Assembly: GCF_900474295.1 (NCBI RefSeq)
Contig: NZ_UCOB01000004.1
Coordinates: 1-64,000, forward strand
Direction of reading: 5' to 3'
DNA: 64,000 bases
DNA from: Synechococcus sp. UW140
GTDB taxonomy: Bacteria > Cyanobacteriota > Cyanobacteriia > PCC-6307 > Cyanobiaceae
The notes beneath the pieces were generated by a model. The model worked only from the letters and a program-made list of their open reading frames with translations, searched no databases and was not told where the DNA came from. The translations under genes and the position numbers were made by a program. Shown in pieces: positions 1 through 6,293 of the stretch (its first letter is position 1; every line of letters starts with the position of its first letter).

Positions 1-23
1 TGGTTGTTCGGGAGGAACGCCTG

Positions 24-293
24 ATGGACAAGCTGGAACGGTTTAAGCAGCTTTCTGACGCCATGCCGATGGCGACAAAGCTGGAGCTCTATCAGCAGTT
101 TGTTTCCAATCCAGAAGCAGGCATCAACAGCATCATTGCTCTAGCCGCCAAGGAAGGGCTGGAGCTCAATCAAGCTGAGGTCTCGGAGCTGATTAAAACC
201 ATTGATGTCGATGAAGAATTTGATGACATCGAACTCGATGCCATCGCTCTGGTCGCCATTGCTGGTGGGAACTATGGAGATGGTGGCTGCTGA
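24..293 (+). CDS. Nif11-leader RiPP precursor peptide
   Basis: An 89-residue peptide with a clear GGAGG ribosome site at 11-15. Residues 1-80 look like a Nif11-type leader: an amphipathic helical start (MDKLERFKQLSDAM), an acidic C-terminal part (VDEEFDDIELD) and a double-glycine cleavage motif (VAIAGG). In this family the leader is recognised by a modifying enzyme and removed by a C39-peptidase transporter. The part after GG is only NYGDGGC: one Cys and no Ser or Thr, so a normal lanthionine ring within the core is not possible. No modifying enzyme lies in the window. The leader call is firm; the product is unknown. Confidence 0.85.
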   Translation: MDKLERFKQLSDAMPMATKLELYQQFVSNPEAGINSIIALAAKEGLELNQAEVSELIKTIDVDEEFDDIELDAIALVAIAGGNYGDGGC

Positions 294-464
294 ACGATTG
301 GTTGGGAACGAACCAAGGACCTACAACGCGAATCCAAGGAGACAGTGCTCGCAGCACGCTGTATTGGATTGCAGGCGGCTTTGCCCTTCGACTTCTCATG
401 CCGCATCAAAAGGCATAGTGAGCTGTTTCTGGTATCACTAATAAACAGCCCTAGGACCACGACC

Positions 465-644
465 ATGACTCAACAGCAATCAGAAGAGCAGCTATCAGAA
501 GAGCTAAGCCAAGAAGAGCTAAAAAAGCTATCTGGTGGTGCTGCTCATAACCTGGGCGGGGATAAGAAGATAAACAAATTTGGCGGAAGGAACGTTGCAC
601 TGCTCTCGGGTGCTGCCAGCGTCTCTATACAGGGAACCTTGTAA
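465..644 (+). CDS. Double-glycine leader peptide, bacteriocin/microcin-like
   Basis: A 59-residue peptide starting at ATG 465. The acidic, Gln/Glu-rich leader contains ELSQEELKKLSGG, the typical double-glycine processing motif of class II microcin/bacteriocin-like peptides, which are exported and cleaved by C39-peptidase ABC transporters. Cleavage after GG would release a 35-residue core, basic and Gly-rich in its first half (DKKINKFGGR) and small/hydrophobic in its second (LLSGAASVSIQG). The core has no Cys. Similar GG-leader peptides are common in marine Synechococcus. It lies 171 bases after the Nif11 peptide on the same strand, so the two may be co-transcribed. The exporter is not in the window. 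Confidence 0.75.
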   Translation: MTQQQSEEQLSEELSQEELKKLSGGAAHNLGGDKKINKFGGRNVALLSGAASVSIQGTL

Positions 645-845
645 TTGACACTTCAGACCAAAATCTCTTTCCTGCTGTTGTGGGCCGTGGTGGCATGGCA
701 GACCTCACTGACCGGTAGCGACAAGATGACGCGTGCTTGTTTCTTTCTAGGCCCATCCCCTTGCAGCCAAGGAGATCAAGCCAGGGGGCTTCTGTATTTA
801 ATTGCTGGCGCGAGTGCCGTTGGGATCTTGATGCGTAAAGACTGA
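645..845 (+). CDS. Small membrane protein, unknown
   Basis: A 66-residue open frame that begins at TTG directly after the stop of the double-glycine peptide, so translational coupling is possible. It has a hydrophobic N-terminal segment (ISFLLLWAVVAW, about residues 6-18), a Cys-containing middle and a second hydrophobic segment (LLYLIAGASAVGILM) ending in RKD, which suggests two membrane spans. Position right after a bacteriocin-like gene would suit an immunity or accessory protein; that is inference from location only. The TTG start and lack of a recognised family keep confidence low. Confidence 0.4.
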   Translation: MTLQTKISFLLLWAVVAWQTSLTGSDKMTRACFFLGPSPCSQGDQARGLLYLIAGASAVGILMRKD

Positions 846-898
846 CAGACTGCTGGGGCTATACTGCTGCTATTCCAAGAAATCCAGACAGCGTCCAT

Positions 899-1198
899 GT
901 GGGCCTCCGTCTAGACGTAGACCAGCTAGCAAGGCTTGATGCATGGGCTAAAGAACACGGTGGTATAGACCGCACAAATGCCATCCGTACTGCGATTGAA
1001 TTGCTGCTAACTAGTGGCCCTGGCACTGTGATTAGCCCCCCTGTGCCCTCTGGCGGCCCTGCAGTAGATCAGCCTGTCCGTGAAGCCCTACAGAAGCTGT
1101 TAGCCCGCGTAGAGGCCTTGAAGACCAATTACATGCCATGCAGAAGGTGCCCACACCAGCTACAGAGTTCTTGTCTGGTTTCTGAAGCGCAGAGGTAA
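899..1198 (+). CDS. Ribbon-helix-helix DNA-binding protein
   Basis: A 99-residue protein with GTG start; the overlapping ATG at 896 hits a stop after five codons. Residues 2-38 read as a ribbon-helix-helix fold: a short strand (LRLDVDQ), helix A (LARLDAWAKEHG) and helix B (RTNAIRTAIELLL). Such proteins dimerise, insert the N-terminal strand in the major groove, and often regulate plasmid or island genes. After a Pro/Gly linker comes a helical segment (REALQKLLARVEAL) and a CRRC...C cluster (CRRCPHQLQSSC) that could bind metal. Its setting, inside an island of peptide genes, suggests local regulation. Confidence 0.65.
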   Translation: MGLRLDVDQLARLDAWAKEHGGIDRTNAIRTAIELLLTSGPGTVISPPVPSGGPAVDQPVREALQKLLARVEALKTNYMPCRRCPHQLQSSCLVSEAQR

Positions 1199-1201
1199 CC
1201 A

Positions 1202-1396
1202 ATGGATCTCCTTCTAGCAGTTGGTATTCCCGCAGTACTGTTAATCGTCGGGACTATTCTTCTCTCCAATGGCAATAAAGAATTAAGAGACAAGTTGTTC
1301 CGGTTTGAGATGAGTGGCACGTCCTCTCAGATATGGACATTCGGCATTCTCTTTATGTCAGTCGCGTCCGTCATCATTTACTTCTTCAAAAAGTAA
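1202..1396 (+). CDS. Small two-span membrane protein, unknown
   Basis: A 64-residue protein starting at ATG three bases after the stop of the ribbon-helix-helix gene, so very likely its operon partner. Two hydrophobic segments (LLLAVGIPAVLLIVGTILL and IWTFGILFMSVASVIIYFF) flank a charged loop (NKELRDKLFRFE), and the end is KK. Both ends would lie on the same side of the membrane. No family is recognised. A small membrane protein tied to a DNA-binding gene could be a toxin, an immunity protein or a membrane anchor; the sequence does not decide. Confidence 0.6.
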   Translation: MDLLLAVGIPAVLLIVGTILLSNGNKELRDKLFRFEMSGTSSQIWTFGILFMSVASVIIYFFKK

Positions 1397-1521
1397 GCGG
1401 CACATTAAAAAGGTCCCGTAGGAGCTGTTGGAATGATTGGGTTTTGATGGTGCTGGGTGAAGTTGTGGATAATTGGTTAGGAAGGACCATTGGCGTATTC
1501 CCTATCAGTGCCTTCGACTAC

Positions 1522-1647
1522 TCACGGGTCCGGTTTACCCTCTGATTCGTCCGCCTCAATAAGCGAAAGCTGCGGTGTGACCCACTCGAACTTTTCTTGA
1601 GTGGGCGCTAAGTCATTGAAGTCGTTGGTGAGGTCAGCGTCGGTCAT
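1522..1647 (-). CDS. Possible peptide precursor with WxxPxL motif
   Basis: A 41-residue open frame from ATG 1647 to TGA 1522. It starts acidic (MTDADLTNDFNDLAPTQ), has a central KFEWVTPQLSLI and ends EADESEGKPDP. An aromatic residue followed by xxPxL is reminiscent of leader motifs bound by PqqD-like recognition domains in lasso and related RiPP pathways, but the residues after it are too few for a lasso core. No strong ribosome site is seen. Codon use and composition look protein-like. It lies convergent to the gene at 1202. The RiPP reading is a hypothesis. Confidence 0.4.
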   Translation of the reverse strand: MTDADLTNDFNDLAPTQEKFEWVTPQLSLIEADESEGKPDP

Positions 1648-1747
1648 AAGTCAGCAGTCGAAGAATAACCTGCTCCTTCCATCACTGCCGCCCATCTAAC
1701 CTCCCAATCACTCCACCGTGGGCAGGAGATGACATCTCTCCAAACCA

Positions 1748-1773
1748 ATAAAACCCCCCGCTCGTGGCGGGGC
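1748..1773 (-). terminator. Rho-independent terminator for the minus-strand gene at 1799
   Basis: Arms CCCCGC (1756-1761) and GCGGGG (1767-1772) form a GC-rich hairpin. On the minus strand the hairpin is followed by a U-run (A-run on the plus strand at 1749-1753). It lies about 26 bases past the stop codon at 1799, which supports that minus-strand frame being a true gene. Confidence 0.8.
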
Positions 1774-1798
1774 TGGTGATCGTGTTGGCAGCAGGTGA

Positions 1799-2062
1799 TT
1801 AGATATCGTCACCACCAGGATCACCGCTGCCGGCGATGTTCTCCTTCAGGAAGGTGGTGCCACCAGGTCCAGAAGCCCCGCCGATACTCATCCTTACCTT
1901 GGCTTCTTGCACAACAGTGCTCCCCATTGACCCACCAGCTGCCTCCTGCTTCCACGTTGGCGCCCATTCGCTGCAACGCTTGTTGAGTTGCTTGCTTGCG
2001 TCGATCGCGTGGTGAAATGCGACGGGCTCACCCGTCTTCGCGTCGTAATGAGTGATCGCCAT
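1799..2062 (-). CDS. Hypothetical protein, Gly-rich C-terminus
   Basis: An 87-residue protein if it starts at the ATG at 2062 (MAITHYDAKTGEP); the frame is open upstream to a TTG at 2122. Residues 1-40 look globular (HHAIDASKQLNKRCSEWAP), and the end is Gly/Ser-rich with GGSMGS, IGGASGPGGT and AGSGDPGGDDI. No family is recognised. The strong terminator immediately downstream supports expression. It is the last gene before the tRNA-Lys fragment, so it may belong to the island rather than the core chromosome. Confidence 0.5.
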   Translation of the reverse strand: MAITHYDAKTGEPVAFHHAIDASKQLNKRCSEWAPTWKQEAAGGSMGSTVVQEAKVRMSIGGASGPGGTTFLKENIAGSGDPGGDDI

Positions 2063-2228
2063 CTGGTTGGGCGCGGAGGTCGATTCAGTGTTCCGGCGAT
2101 GGCCGACGCCACTCAGAGGCAAAGGAATGCGACGAACGACTAGGCCCTCAAATGTGACCAGATCTTCATGAAAACCGTGGCGGAACCCTAGTGATGAGAA
2201 GCCCGAGGAGATGGGGTAAGGGATCGTG

Positions 2229-2260
2229 TGCGGAAACTTTTGCGGAAACTTTTGGAAATT
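2229..2260. repeat. Tandem 12-base repeat next to the attachment site
   Basis: The unit TGCGGAAACTTT occurs twice in direct tandem (2229-2240, 2241-2252), followed by the related TGGAAATT (2253-2260). It lies about 40 bases from the tRNA-Lys fragment. Short direct repeats beside attachment cores are often arm-type binding sites for tyrosine integrases or their directionality factors; that role is inferred. Confidence 0.6.
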
Positions 2261-2300
2261 GCTCTAGTGGTGGACAGGCTTTTGAGGGATTAGCGACCCC

Positions 2301-2342
2301 CTTTTAACCGGCTGGTCCTGAGTTCGAATCTCAGGCGACCCA
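2301..2342 (+). repeat. 3' fragment of tRNA-Lys(TTT): att-site scar
   Basis: From 2301 the sequence matches the 3' half of a bacterial tRNA-Lys: anticodon loop CTTTTAA with anticodon TTT at 2303-2305, the 3' anticodon-stem strand, the T arm (CCTGAG TTCGAAT CTCAGG) and the acceptor strand CGACCC. The 5' half is missing: bases 2296-2300 (ACCCC) cannot pair with the anticodon-stem strand CCGGC, and no D arm precedes it. The identity beginning at the anticodon loop is the usual outcome of tyrosine-integrase insertion into a tRNA gene. The intact tRNA-Lys and the integrase would lie left of the window. Confidence 0.75.
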
Positions 2343-2383
2343 TTTCCCTCATCCTTCTGCTTGACGCTCCAGATTGCGCCAGG

Positions 2384-2821
2384 ATGGGAGTGTCTTTCGG
2401 TGATTGCGCCGTTCCTGTGGTGGAGACGTGTTCACAGACTGAAGCTGCTTCGGTTGCCGTCGTTGACGATGACCCTCGCCTCCGTTCTCTGCTTGAAGAG
2501 GAACTCCAGGATTTGGGCGTTGATCCCTTGCTTTGCGACAACGGTGCTGCGCTGATCGAGCTGCTCTCCAACCAGCGGGTCGACCTGATTCTGCTGGATC
2601 TGATGATGCCAGTGATGGATGGCTTCGCTTGTTTGGATGCCTTGCGCGACCAGCACTATGCCGGTCCGATTGTTGTCGTCACAGCCCACGGGGACCCAAG
2701 TTTTCGCAGGCGTGTTTTTGCTGCGGGTGCCTGTGATTACATCTTGAAGCCAGATCTGTTTGAGGTCCTTCCATTGCTGTTAAAGCGCCATCTCCAGGGT
2801 TCCCCTACCGAGGCTCAATGA
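2384..2821 (+). CDS. Single-domain response regulator receiver
   Basis: A 145-residue CheY-like protein. After a 22-residue N-terminal tail, residues 24-140 form one receiver domain: acidic pocket VVDDD (27-30), phospho-acceptor Asp 72 in LILLDLMMPVMDG, the Thr of VVVTAHGD and the Lys of YILKPD. There is no output domain, so it would act by protein contact, for example in a phosphorelay. It lies tail to tail with a histidine kinase gene and their 3' ends overlap by 17 bases; whether the two are partners is not shown by the sequence. It begins 42 bases after the tRNA-Lys fragment. Confidence 0.9.
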   Translation: MGVSFGDCAVPVVETCSQTEAASVAVVDDDPRLRSLLEEELQDLGVDPLLCDNGAALIELLSNQRVDLILLDLMMPVMDGFACLDALRDQHYAGPIVVVTAHGDPSFRRRVFAAGACDYILKPDLFEVLPLLLKRHLQGSPTEAQ

Positions 2822-3992
2822 GACAACCCTGCGCTTTGCCGCTGAAAGGAAGGCTGAGAACGATGCAACCGCCCTGCCGGATCGGTCCCGGCCTCGGGGT
2901 GCGGAGCTTCACCTCCACACGTCCTCCCATTCCTTGCATCAGCTCGTTGACGATCGCGAGCCCGAGTCCTGAGCCTTCCGGTCTGCTGTTAGAGCGGTGT
3001 TCTTCCAGACGCTTGAAGCGTTCGAAGATGCTGTTGACTTCAGCCTGCTCTGTGTCAGTAAACCCAGGCCCAGAATCCTCGAAGAAAATCAACACGGTTT
3101 CAGCATCTAGCCTGGCGGAGATCTCTACAGTCGCTTTTTGATCACTGAAGTGCAAACTGTTGTCGAGTAACTGATCAAGAACAATGCAGAATGCTTGTCT
3201 GTCTATCTTGGCGTAGCGGCACTTTGGGTCGAATCGAAATTTGATCCTTGCTGCCTTCTCTTTCGGTAAGGATGTTCTCCATTCCTCTAAAGCTTCTGAT
3301 AGGGATGTCTCCTCAATTGCCCAATTGAATTGACCAGTATCCAAGTCTGAGAGAAGCATCAGCTTGTCAACTAGCTTGCACACACGTCTCGATTCTGATG
3401 TTGCAGTTTCAAGATTTGAAAGCACTCGTTTGTCGTTCTGAATGATTCGACTTAAACGCTTGAGGCTGCCCGAAAGAATGGCCAAGGGTGTGCGCAGTTC
3501 ATGGGCGAGCGCCTGAATGAAGATCCGTTGTTTCAGCAGTGCTTGCTCTATCGGATCGAGATCACGAAGGATCAGGAGAAGAAAGGGTTCTCTGAGGTTG
3601 GTGATGTGTCTCCACAGCAGCAGCGACAGAGTTTGAGACGTAGAACCGGATTGATCTTCATTGTTGGCGATGAGAAGACGTTCTGTACCATCGCCATCTT
3701 CAAACCGATGACAAGGATGCTGCTCAGAGTCAGCTGGAAGAAGCTCACCCTTCAGGCTGTAAAAAGGGATGGCTTTGCTCAGTGGTTTGCCGAGCAGAAG
3801 TGCTGTCATTCCCTTGCTGCAAAGGTCAGCTGCTTTTTGATTGGCCCATCGGATCGTTTGTTTGTGATCGAGGATCAACATGGCTTCGTCAGTGCTGTCG
3901 AAGGCCACCCGCAGCAATCCAAGTGACTGCCGCATCTGGTCTAGAAGGTCCTGTTGGACGCTCTCCTGTTTTTCGCTGTCGTCAACAGGCAT
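2805..3992 (-). CDS. PAS-type sensor histidine kinase, soluble
   Basis: A 395-residue protein starting at ATG 3992, preceded by GGAAGGG. Residues 20-140 look like a PAS-type input domain. The H box is ALAHELRTPL with phospho-acceptor His 164. The ATP-binding domain shows the N box (LLDNSLHFSD), the G1 box (EDSGPGF) and the G2 box (GSGLGLAIV). No membrane span is seen, so it senses a cytoplasmic signal. Its start overlaps the end of the upstream PAS gene by 11 bases, which implies coupled translation. It converges with the receiver gene at 2384. Confidence 0.9.
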   Translation of the reverse strand: MPVDDSEKQESVQQDLLDQMRQSLGLLRVAFDSTDEAMLILDHKQTIRWANQKAADLCSKGMTALLLGKPLSKAIPFYSLKGELLPADSEQHPCHRFEDGDGTERLLIANNEDQSGSTSQTLSLLLWRHITNLREPFLLLILRDLDPIEQALLKQRIFIQALAHELRTPLAILSGSLKRLSRIIQNDKRVLSNLETATSESRRVCKLVDKLMLLSDLDTGQFNWAIEETSLSEALEEWRTSLPKEKAARIKFRFDPKCRYAKIDRQAFCIVLDQLLDNSLHFSDQKATVEISARLDAETVLIFFEDSGPGFTDTEQAEVNSIFERFKRLEEHRSNSRPEGSGLGLAIVNELMQGMGGRVEVKLRTPRPGPIRQGGCIVLSLPFSGKAQGCLIEPR

Positions 3993-4365
3993 GGGGCCCT
4001 TCCAGGGGGCGCAATGTTGCGGCAAAGCTCCAGTGATTATCGGTTGTTTTTTCAGCAACTATGAAATGTTCACTGCGCACACTGGTTCCATCACAGCAGA
4101 TAGTGATTAGTTCCAGAGGGTGATTCACCAGCTTGGATGTTTCCGTGAGCTTGAAGCGTGAGAAGCCACTGTGATGTTGCTCTCTGAATTCCTGAGGAAG
4201 GATGGCACTGATCGACTGACCGATCAATTGCTCATCCCAGCCATAGACATCGTGAAAGCGTGGATTGAACTCCATCACCCGGCCTTCCGCATCTGCGCGG
4301 ACAAACGGAAGGTCATGCCGCTCACGCAAGGCTGCAACGGCTCCTGGGGTCCACTCGCTGGCCAT
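3982..4365 (-). CDS. Stand-alone PAS domain protein
   Basis: A 127-residue protein that is almost entirely one PAS domain: VRADAEGRVMEFNPRF, the loop VYGWDEQLIGQSI, and the strands LVNHPLELITICCDG and HFIVAEKTTDNHWSF. PAS domains bind small ligands or cofactors and mediate dimerisation. Its stop overlaps the start of the downstream kinase by 11 bases, so the two are made together; it may be a detached sensory module of that kinase. No cofactor-binding Cys or His can be assigned with confidence. Confidence 0.8.
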   Translation of the reverse strand: MASEWTPGAVAALRERHDLPFVRADAEGRVMEFNPRFHDVYGWDEQLIGQSISAILPQEFREQHHSGFSRFKLTETSKLVNHPLELITICCDGTSVRSEHFIVAEKTTDNHWSFAATLRPLEGPHAC

Positions 4366-4442
4366 CGAAGGACTGCAATCCTGCTCAGGCTAGGGAGGGG
4401 AAGGGATTGCGTCTGCCTGCTGACCGCTAAACTCTGTTGCAT

Positions 4443-4516
4443 CGGGGTATAGCGCAGTTTGGTAGCGCGCCTGCTTTGGGAGCAGGATGCCGGGGGTTCA
4501 AATCCCTCTACCCCGA
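4443..4516 (+). tRNA. tRNA-Pro(TGG)
   Basis: A complete cloverleaf of 74 bases: acceptor strands CGGGGTA (4443-4449) and TACCCCG (4509-4515) with discriminator A4516, D arm GCGC...GCGC, anticodon stem CCTGC/GCAGG around loop TTTGGGA with anticodon TGG at 4477-4479, and T arm GGGGG TTCAAAT CCCTC. CCA is not encoded. It is followed by a terminator and then a decayed integrase gene. Confidence 0.95.
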
Positions 4517-4549
4517 CTCCTTCAAATGCCAGTCAAAGACTGGATTCTG

Positions 4550-4575
4550 AGCCGCCTTCCCAAGGCGGCTTTTTA
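4550..4575 (+). terminator. Rho-independent terminator after tRNA-Pro
   Basis: AGCCGCCTT (4550-4558) pairs perfectly with AAGGCGGCT (4562-4570) around a three-base loop, followed by TTTTA. It lies 34 bases past the tRNA. Confidence 0.9.
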
Positions 4576-4752
4576 TTGCTCGCAACCGCGTGTGTGGTCA
4601 GGGTGTGGTCAGGGCGCAAGACCATGCAGCGCTCACCACACAATTGTTCCTGCAGGTGCTTGTACGTAACGCGTGACGGCTAGCGTTGGTTTGCTGATGA
4701 GAGAAAGCGCTAAGGGCAGGGTTCACCCCCAGTCATTCCTTTTCGCGGCCTC

Positions 4753-4932
4753 TCAAGGCTCACCCTTTTTAGTGGGCTTTCCGTACTGCCATCGAGGGAA
4801 GGCTGGCTGATGGCGTCGGTTCTGTAAACCTCCCCCTGTGCGATGACGCGCAAACAGGACCGATACGCCGACAAGGCTGCCAATCAAGCCCGCGTCAACG
4901 GTGAAACCATCACCGCTGGGCGGAACGTTCAT
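4753..4932 (-). CDS. Doubtful small ORF, possible membrane peptide
   Basis: From the ATG at about 4932 the frame reads MNVPPSGDGFTVDAGLIGS, then the hydrophobic LVGVSVLFA, then a basic tail (HRTGGGLQNRRHQ) ending KKGEP. It lies between the tRNA-Pro and the decayed integrase and resembles no part of an integrase catalytic domain. It could be a small membrane peptide or chance. No ribosome site is evident. Confidence 0.25.
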   Translation of the reverse strand: MNVPPSGDGFTVDAGLIGSLVGVSVLFARHRTGGGLQNRRHQPAFPRWQYGKPTKKGEP

Positions 4933-5013
4933 GAGCTCCTCGAACTTTTTAGAACTCACGAAAGACCTGCTGATCACTTTCGGGGAGTTGCCCGTCACGC
5001 CAAAGAACGGCGT

Positions 5014-5520
5014 CTAAATGGTGTTCCGCTTGGGCTTCAGCACCTCTGGCAGCGCTGCAGGGGGTCTGTAAATGGGCTTGAGGTGTCCGCGTTGCACCGC
5101 CAAATTCAGGAAGCCGTAAAGCTTTTGGCGGGAGATCTGACGCATTCTTGAGCCCTGTTCCCATGGCGCCAGGCATTGCATCGCTAACGCTTCACCGTCA
5201 ACAGGTGGCTTGCCGTCGAAGGCTTTGGCGCAGTTGCGCAGCACAGGTCTATAAACGTGTTCCACTTGGTTGGGCCAGGGTTGGGCACAAACGCCTGATA
5301 TTTCTCGATGAACTGGCTGAAATTCAGCCTCTGGTGACGGCTGGAGGTATCGGCGTTCTGTGCAGCAGCAGCAAGGGTGATTTGCCCACCAGCCCAGCGC
5401 TTGAAGATCTGCTGAATGCGGGGCAGGGCTTTGGTGGAACCTTCAAGGGTCCAGGGCTAGGGCAGGAAAACGCTGCCTATCCCTTTGACCTGCAATCGCG
5501 GTCACTGTTGCTGATGAGGG
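5014..5520 (-). pseudogene. Decayed tyrosine-type integrase (N-terminal and core-binding parts)
   Basis: Read on the minus strand from about 5495, broken frames give pieces typical of cyanobacterial tyrosine integrases: VKGIGSVFLP, an in-frame TAG at 5457-5459, then TLEGSTKALPRIQQIFKRW and NFSQFIEKYQAFVPN. A frameshift near 5240-5270 leads to EHVYRPVLRNCAKAFDGKP and RMRQISRQKLYGFLNLAVQR, the core-binding (SAM-like) part. The frame stops at 5014 and no catalytic domain (Arg...His-x-x-Arg...Tyr) follows. The gene lies next to tRNA-Pro, its probable former target, and its coding direction points toward that tRNA. It cannot be functional. Confidence 0.7.
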
Positions 5521-5575
5521 GGCTTTAGCCTGCTCGATGCTCAATATCTCACAGGTGGCTCCCACTAATAGCAAC

Positions 5576-5601
5576 ACTCAGGCAAATGTTTTTGCCTGAG
5601 T
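5576..5601. repeat. Perfect 11-base inverted repeat
   Basis: ACTCAGGCAAA (5576-5586) and TTTGCCTGAGT (5591-5601) flank a 4-base loop. It lies between the decayed integrase and the secreted-protein gene at 5655. No T-run follows on either strand, so it may be an operator or RNA hairpin rather than a terminator. Confidence 0.6.
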
Positions 5602-5654
5602 TGCCTGACAAAAGGCCAGTGGTTGATCAGGCTGAGCTTTTCTGGGGCCTCCAC

Positions 5655-5999
5655 ATGCTTCGACCCTATTCCGTAGCAGCAGCAGTGTTTGCTGCTGCTC
5701 AGGTGTTCACTTTTGGTGCACTGCCAGGCAAAGCAGCTCAAAATTGCGGTCCTGATGCCCGTTGGGTCCAGACCGGCGCAATGCTGGGTGCTGGTTACTG
5801 CAAGCCCAAGCACCGTAAAGATCATTTCGTCTGCGCTATTGGTTACCACTACGCCGGCAAAGGACGGTGTGTCAGAAATGGTCCTTGGTGGACTGGTCGT
5901 AGACCCGTTGAATGGGGGCCTTATTACGAACCTCGCAATAAATCTGGCAGCATCACCTTTGAAGGACCTCACGGCGGGCAGTTGAAGCTCAAGTGGTGA
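5655..5999 (+). CDS. Secreted Cys-containing protein, unknown
   Basis: A 114-residue protein. The start at ATG 5655 is chosen because it opens directly with a signal peptide (MLRPYSVAAAVFAAAQVF... ending GKAAQ); the frame is open upstream to 5586. The mature part is about 85 residues and basic, with Cys in NCGPDARW, GYCKPKH, FVCAIGYHY and GRCVRNGPWW, so two disulfide bonds are possible in the periplasm. It ends in HGGQLKLKW. A terminator-like hairpin follows. No family is recognised. Confidence 0.65.
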   Translation: MLRPYSVAAAVFAAAQVFTFGALPGKAAQNCGPDARWVQTGAMLGAGYCKPKHRKDHFVCAIGYHYAGKGRCVRNGPWWTGRRPVEWGPYYEPRNKSGSITFEGPHGGQLKLKW

Positions 6000-6035
6000 G
6001 CATCAATCCGCCGCAAGCCTGACTTCGCTTGAAAC

Positions 6036-6070
6036 AGCACCACAGTTCCGCGGCGGTGCTGTGGTCTTTT
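6036..6070 (+). terminator. Terminator-like hairpin
   Basis: ACCACAG (6039-6045) pairs with CTGTGGT (6059-6065), followed by CTTTTCT. It is 36 bases after the stop of the secreted-protein gene. Confidence 0.65.
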
Positions 6071-6080
6071 CTAATCAGCA

Positions 6081-6115
6081 CCCATGCCTCCAATCAATCG
6101 ATATGGAGGCATGGG
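6081..6115. repeat. Perfect 12-base inverted repeat, unknown role
   Basis: CCCATGCCTCCA (6081-6092) and TGGAGGCATGGG (6104-6115) are exact reverse complements around an 11-base AT-rich loop. There is no T-run, so it is not a standard terminator. It lies in a 577-base stretch with no firm gene, just after the terminator at 6036-6070. A regulator-binding site, a mobile-element end or a structured small RNA are all possible. Confidence 0.7.
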
Positions 6116-6293
6116 GCAACGGGTGCAGCTTGAGGCAGAAACAGGTTTAACTGAACAAGCGGGTCATCGCTTCTTTGTATCACAACTATCGTGACTCCTC
6201 GCGAGAGGAAGCGTTCGATGCAGCTTGGTTTGACTGTGCACTGGCGGTCATCTTTTTATAACCGTTAGAATTAAGAGAGTATGAGTCAAGCAA

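Noticed and set aside
2301-2342. A complete tRNA-Lys gene
   Set aside because: Only the 3' half is present; no D arm or 5' acceptor strand can be found upstream.
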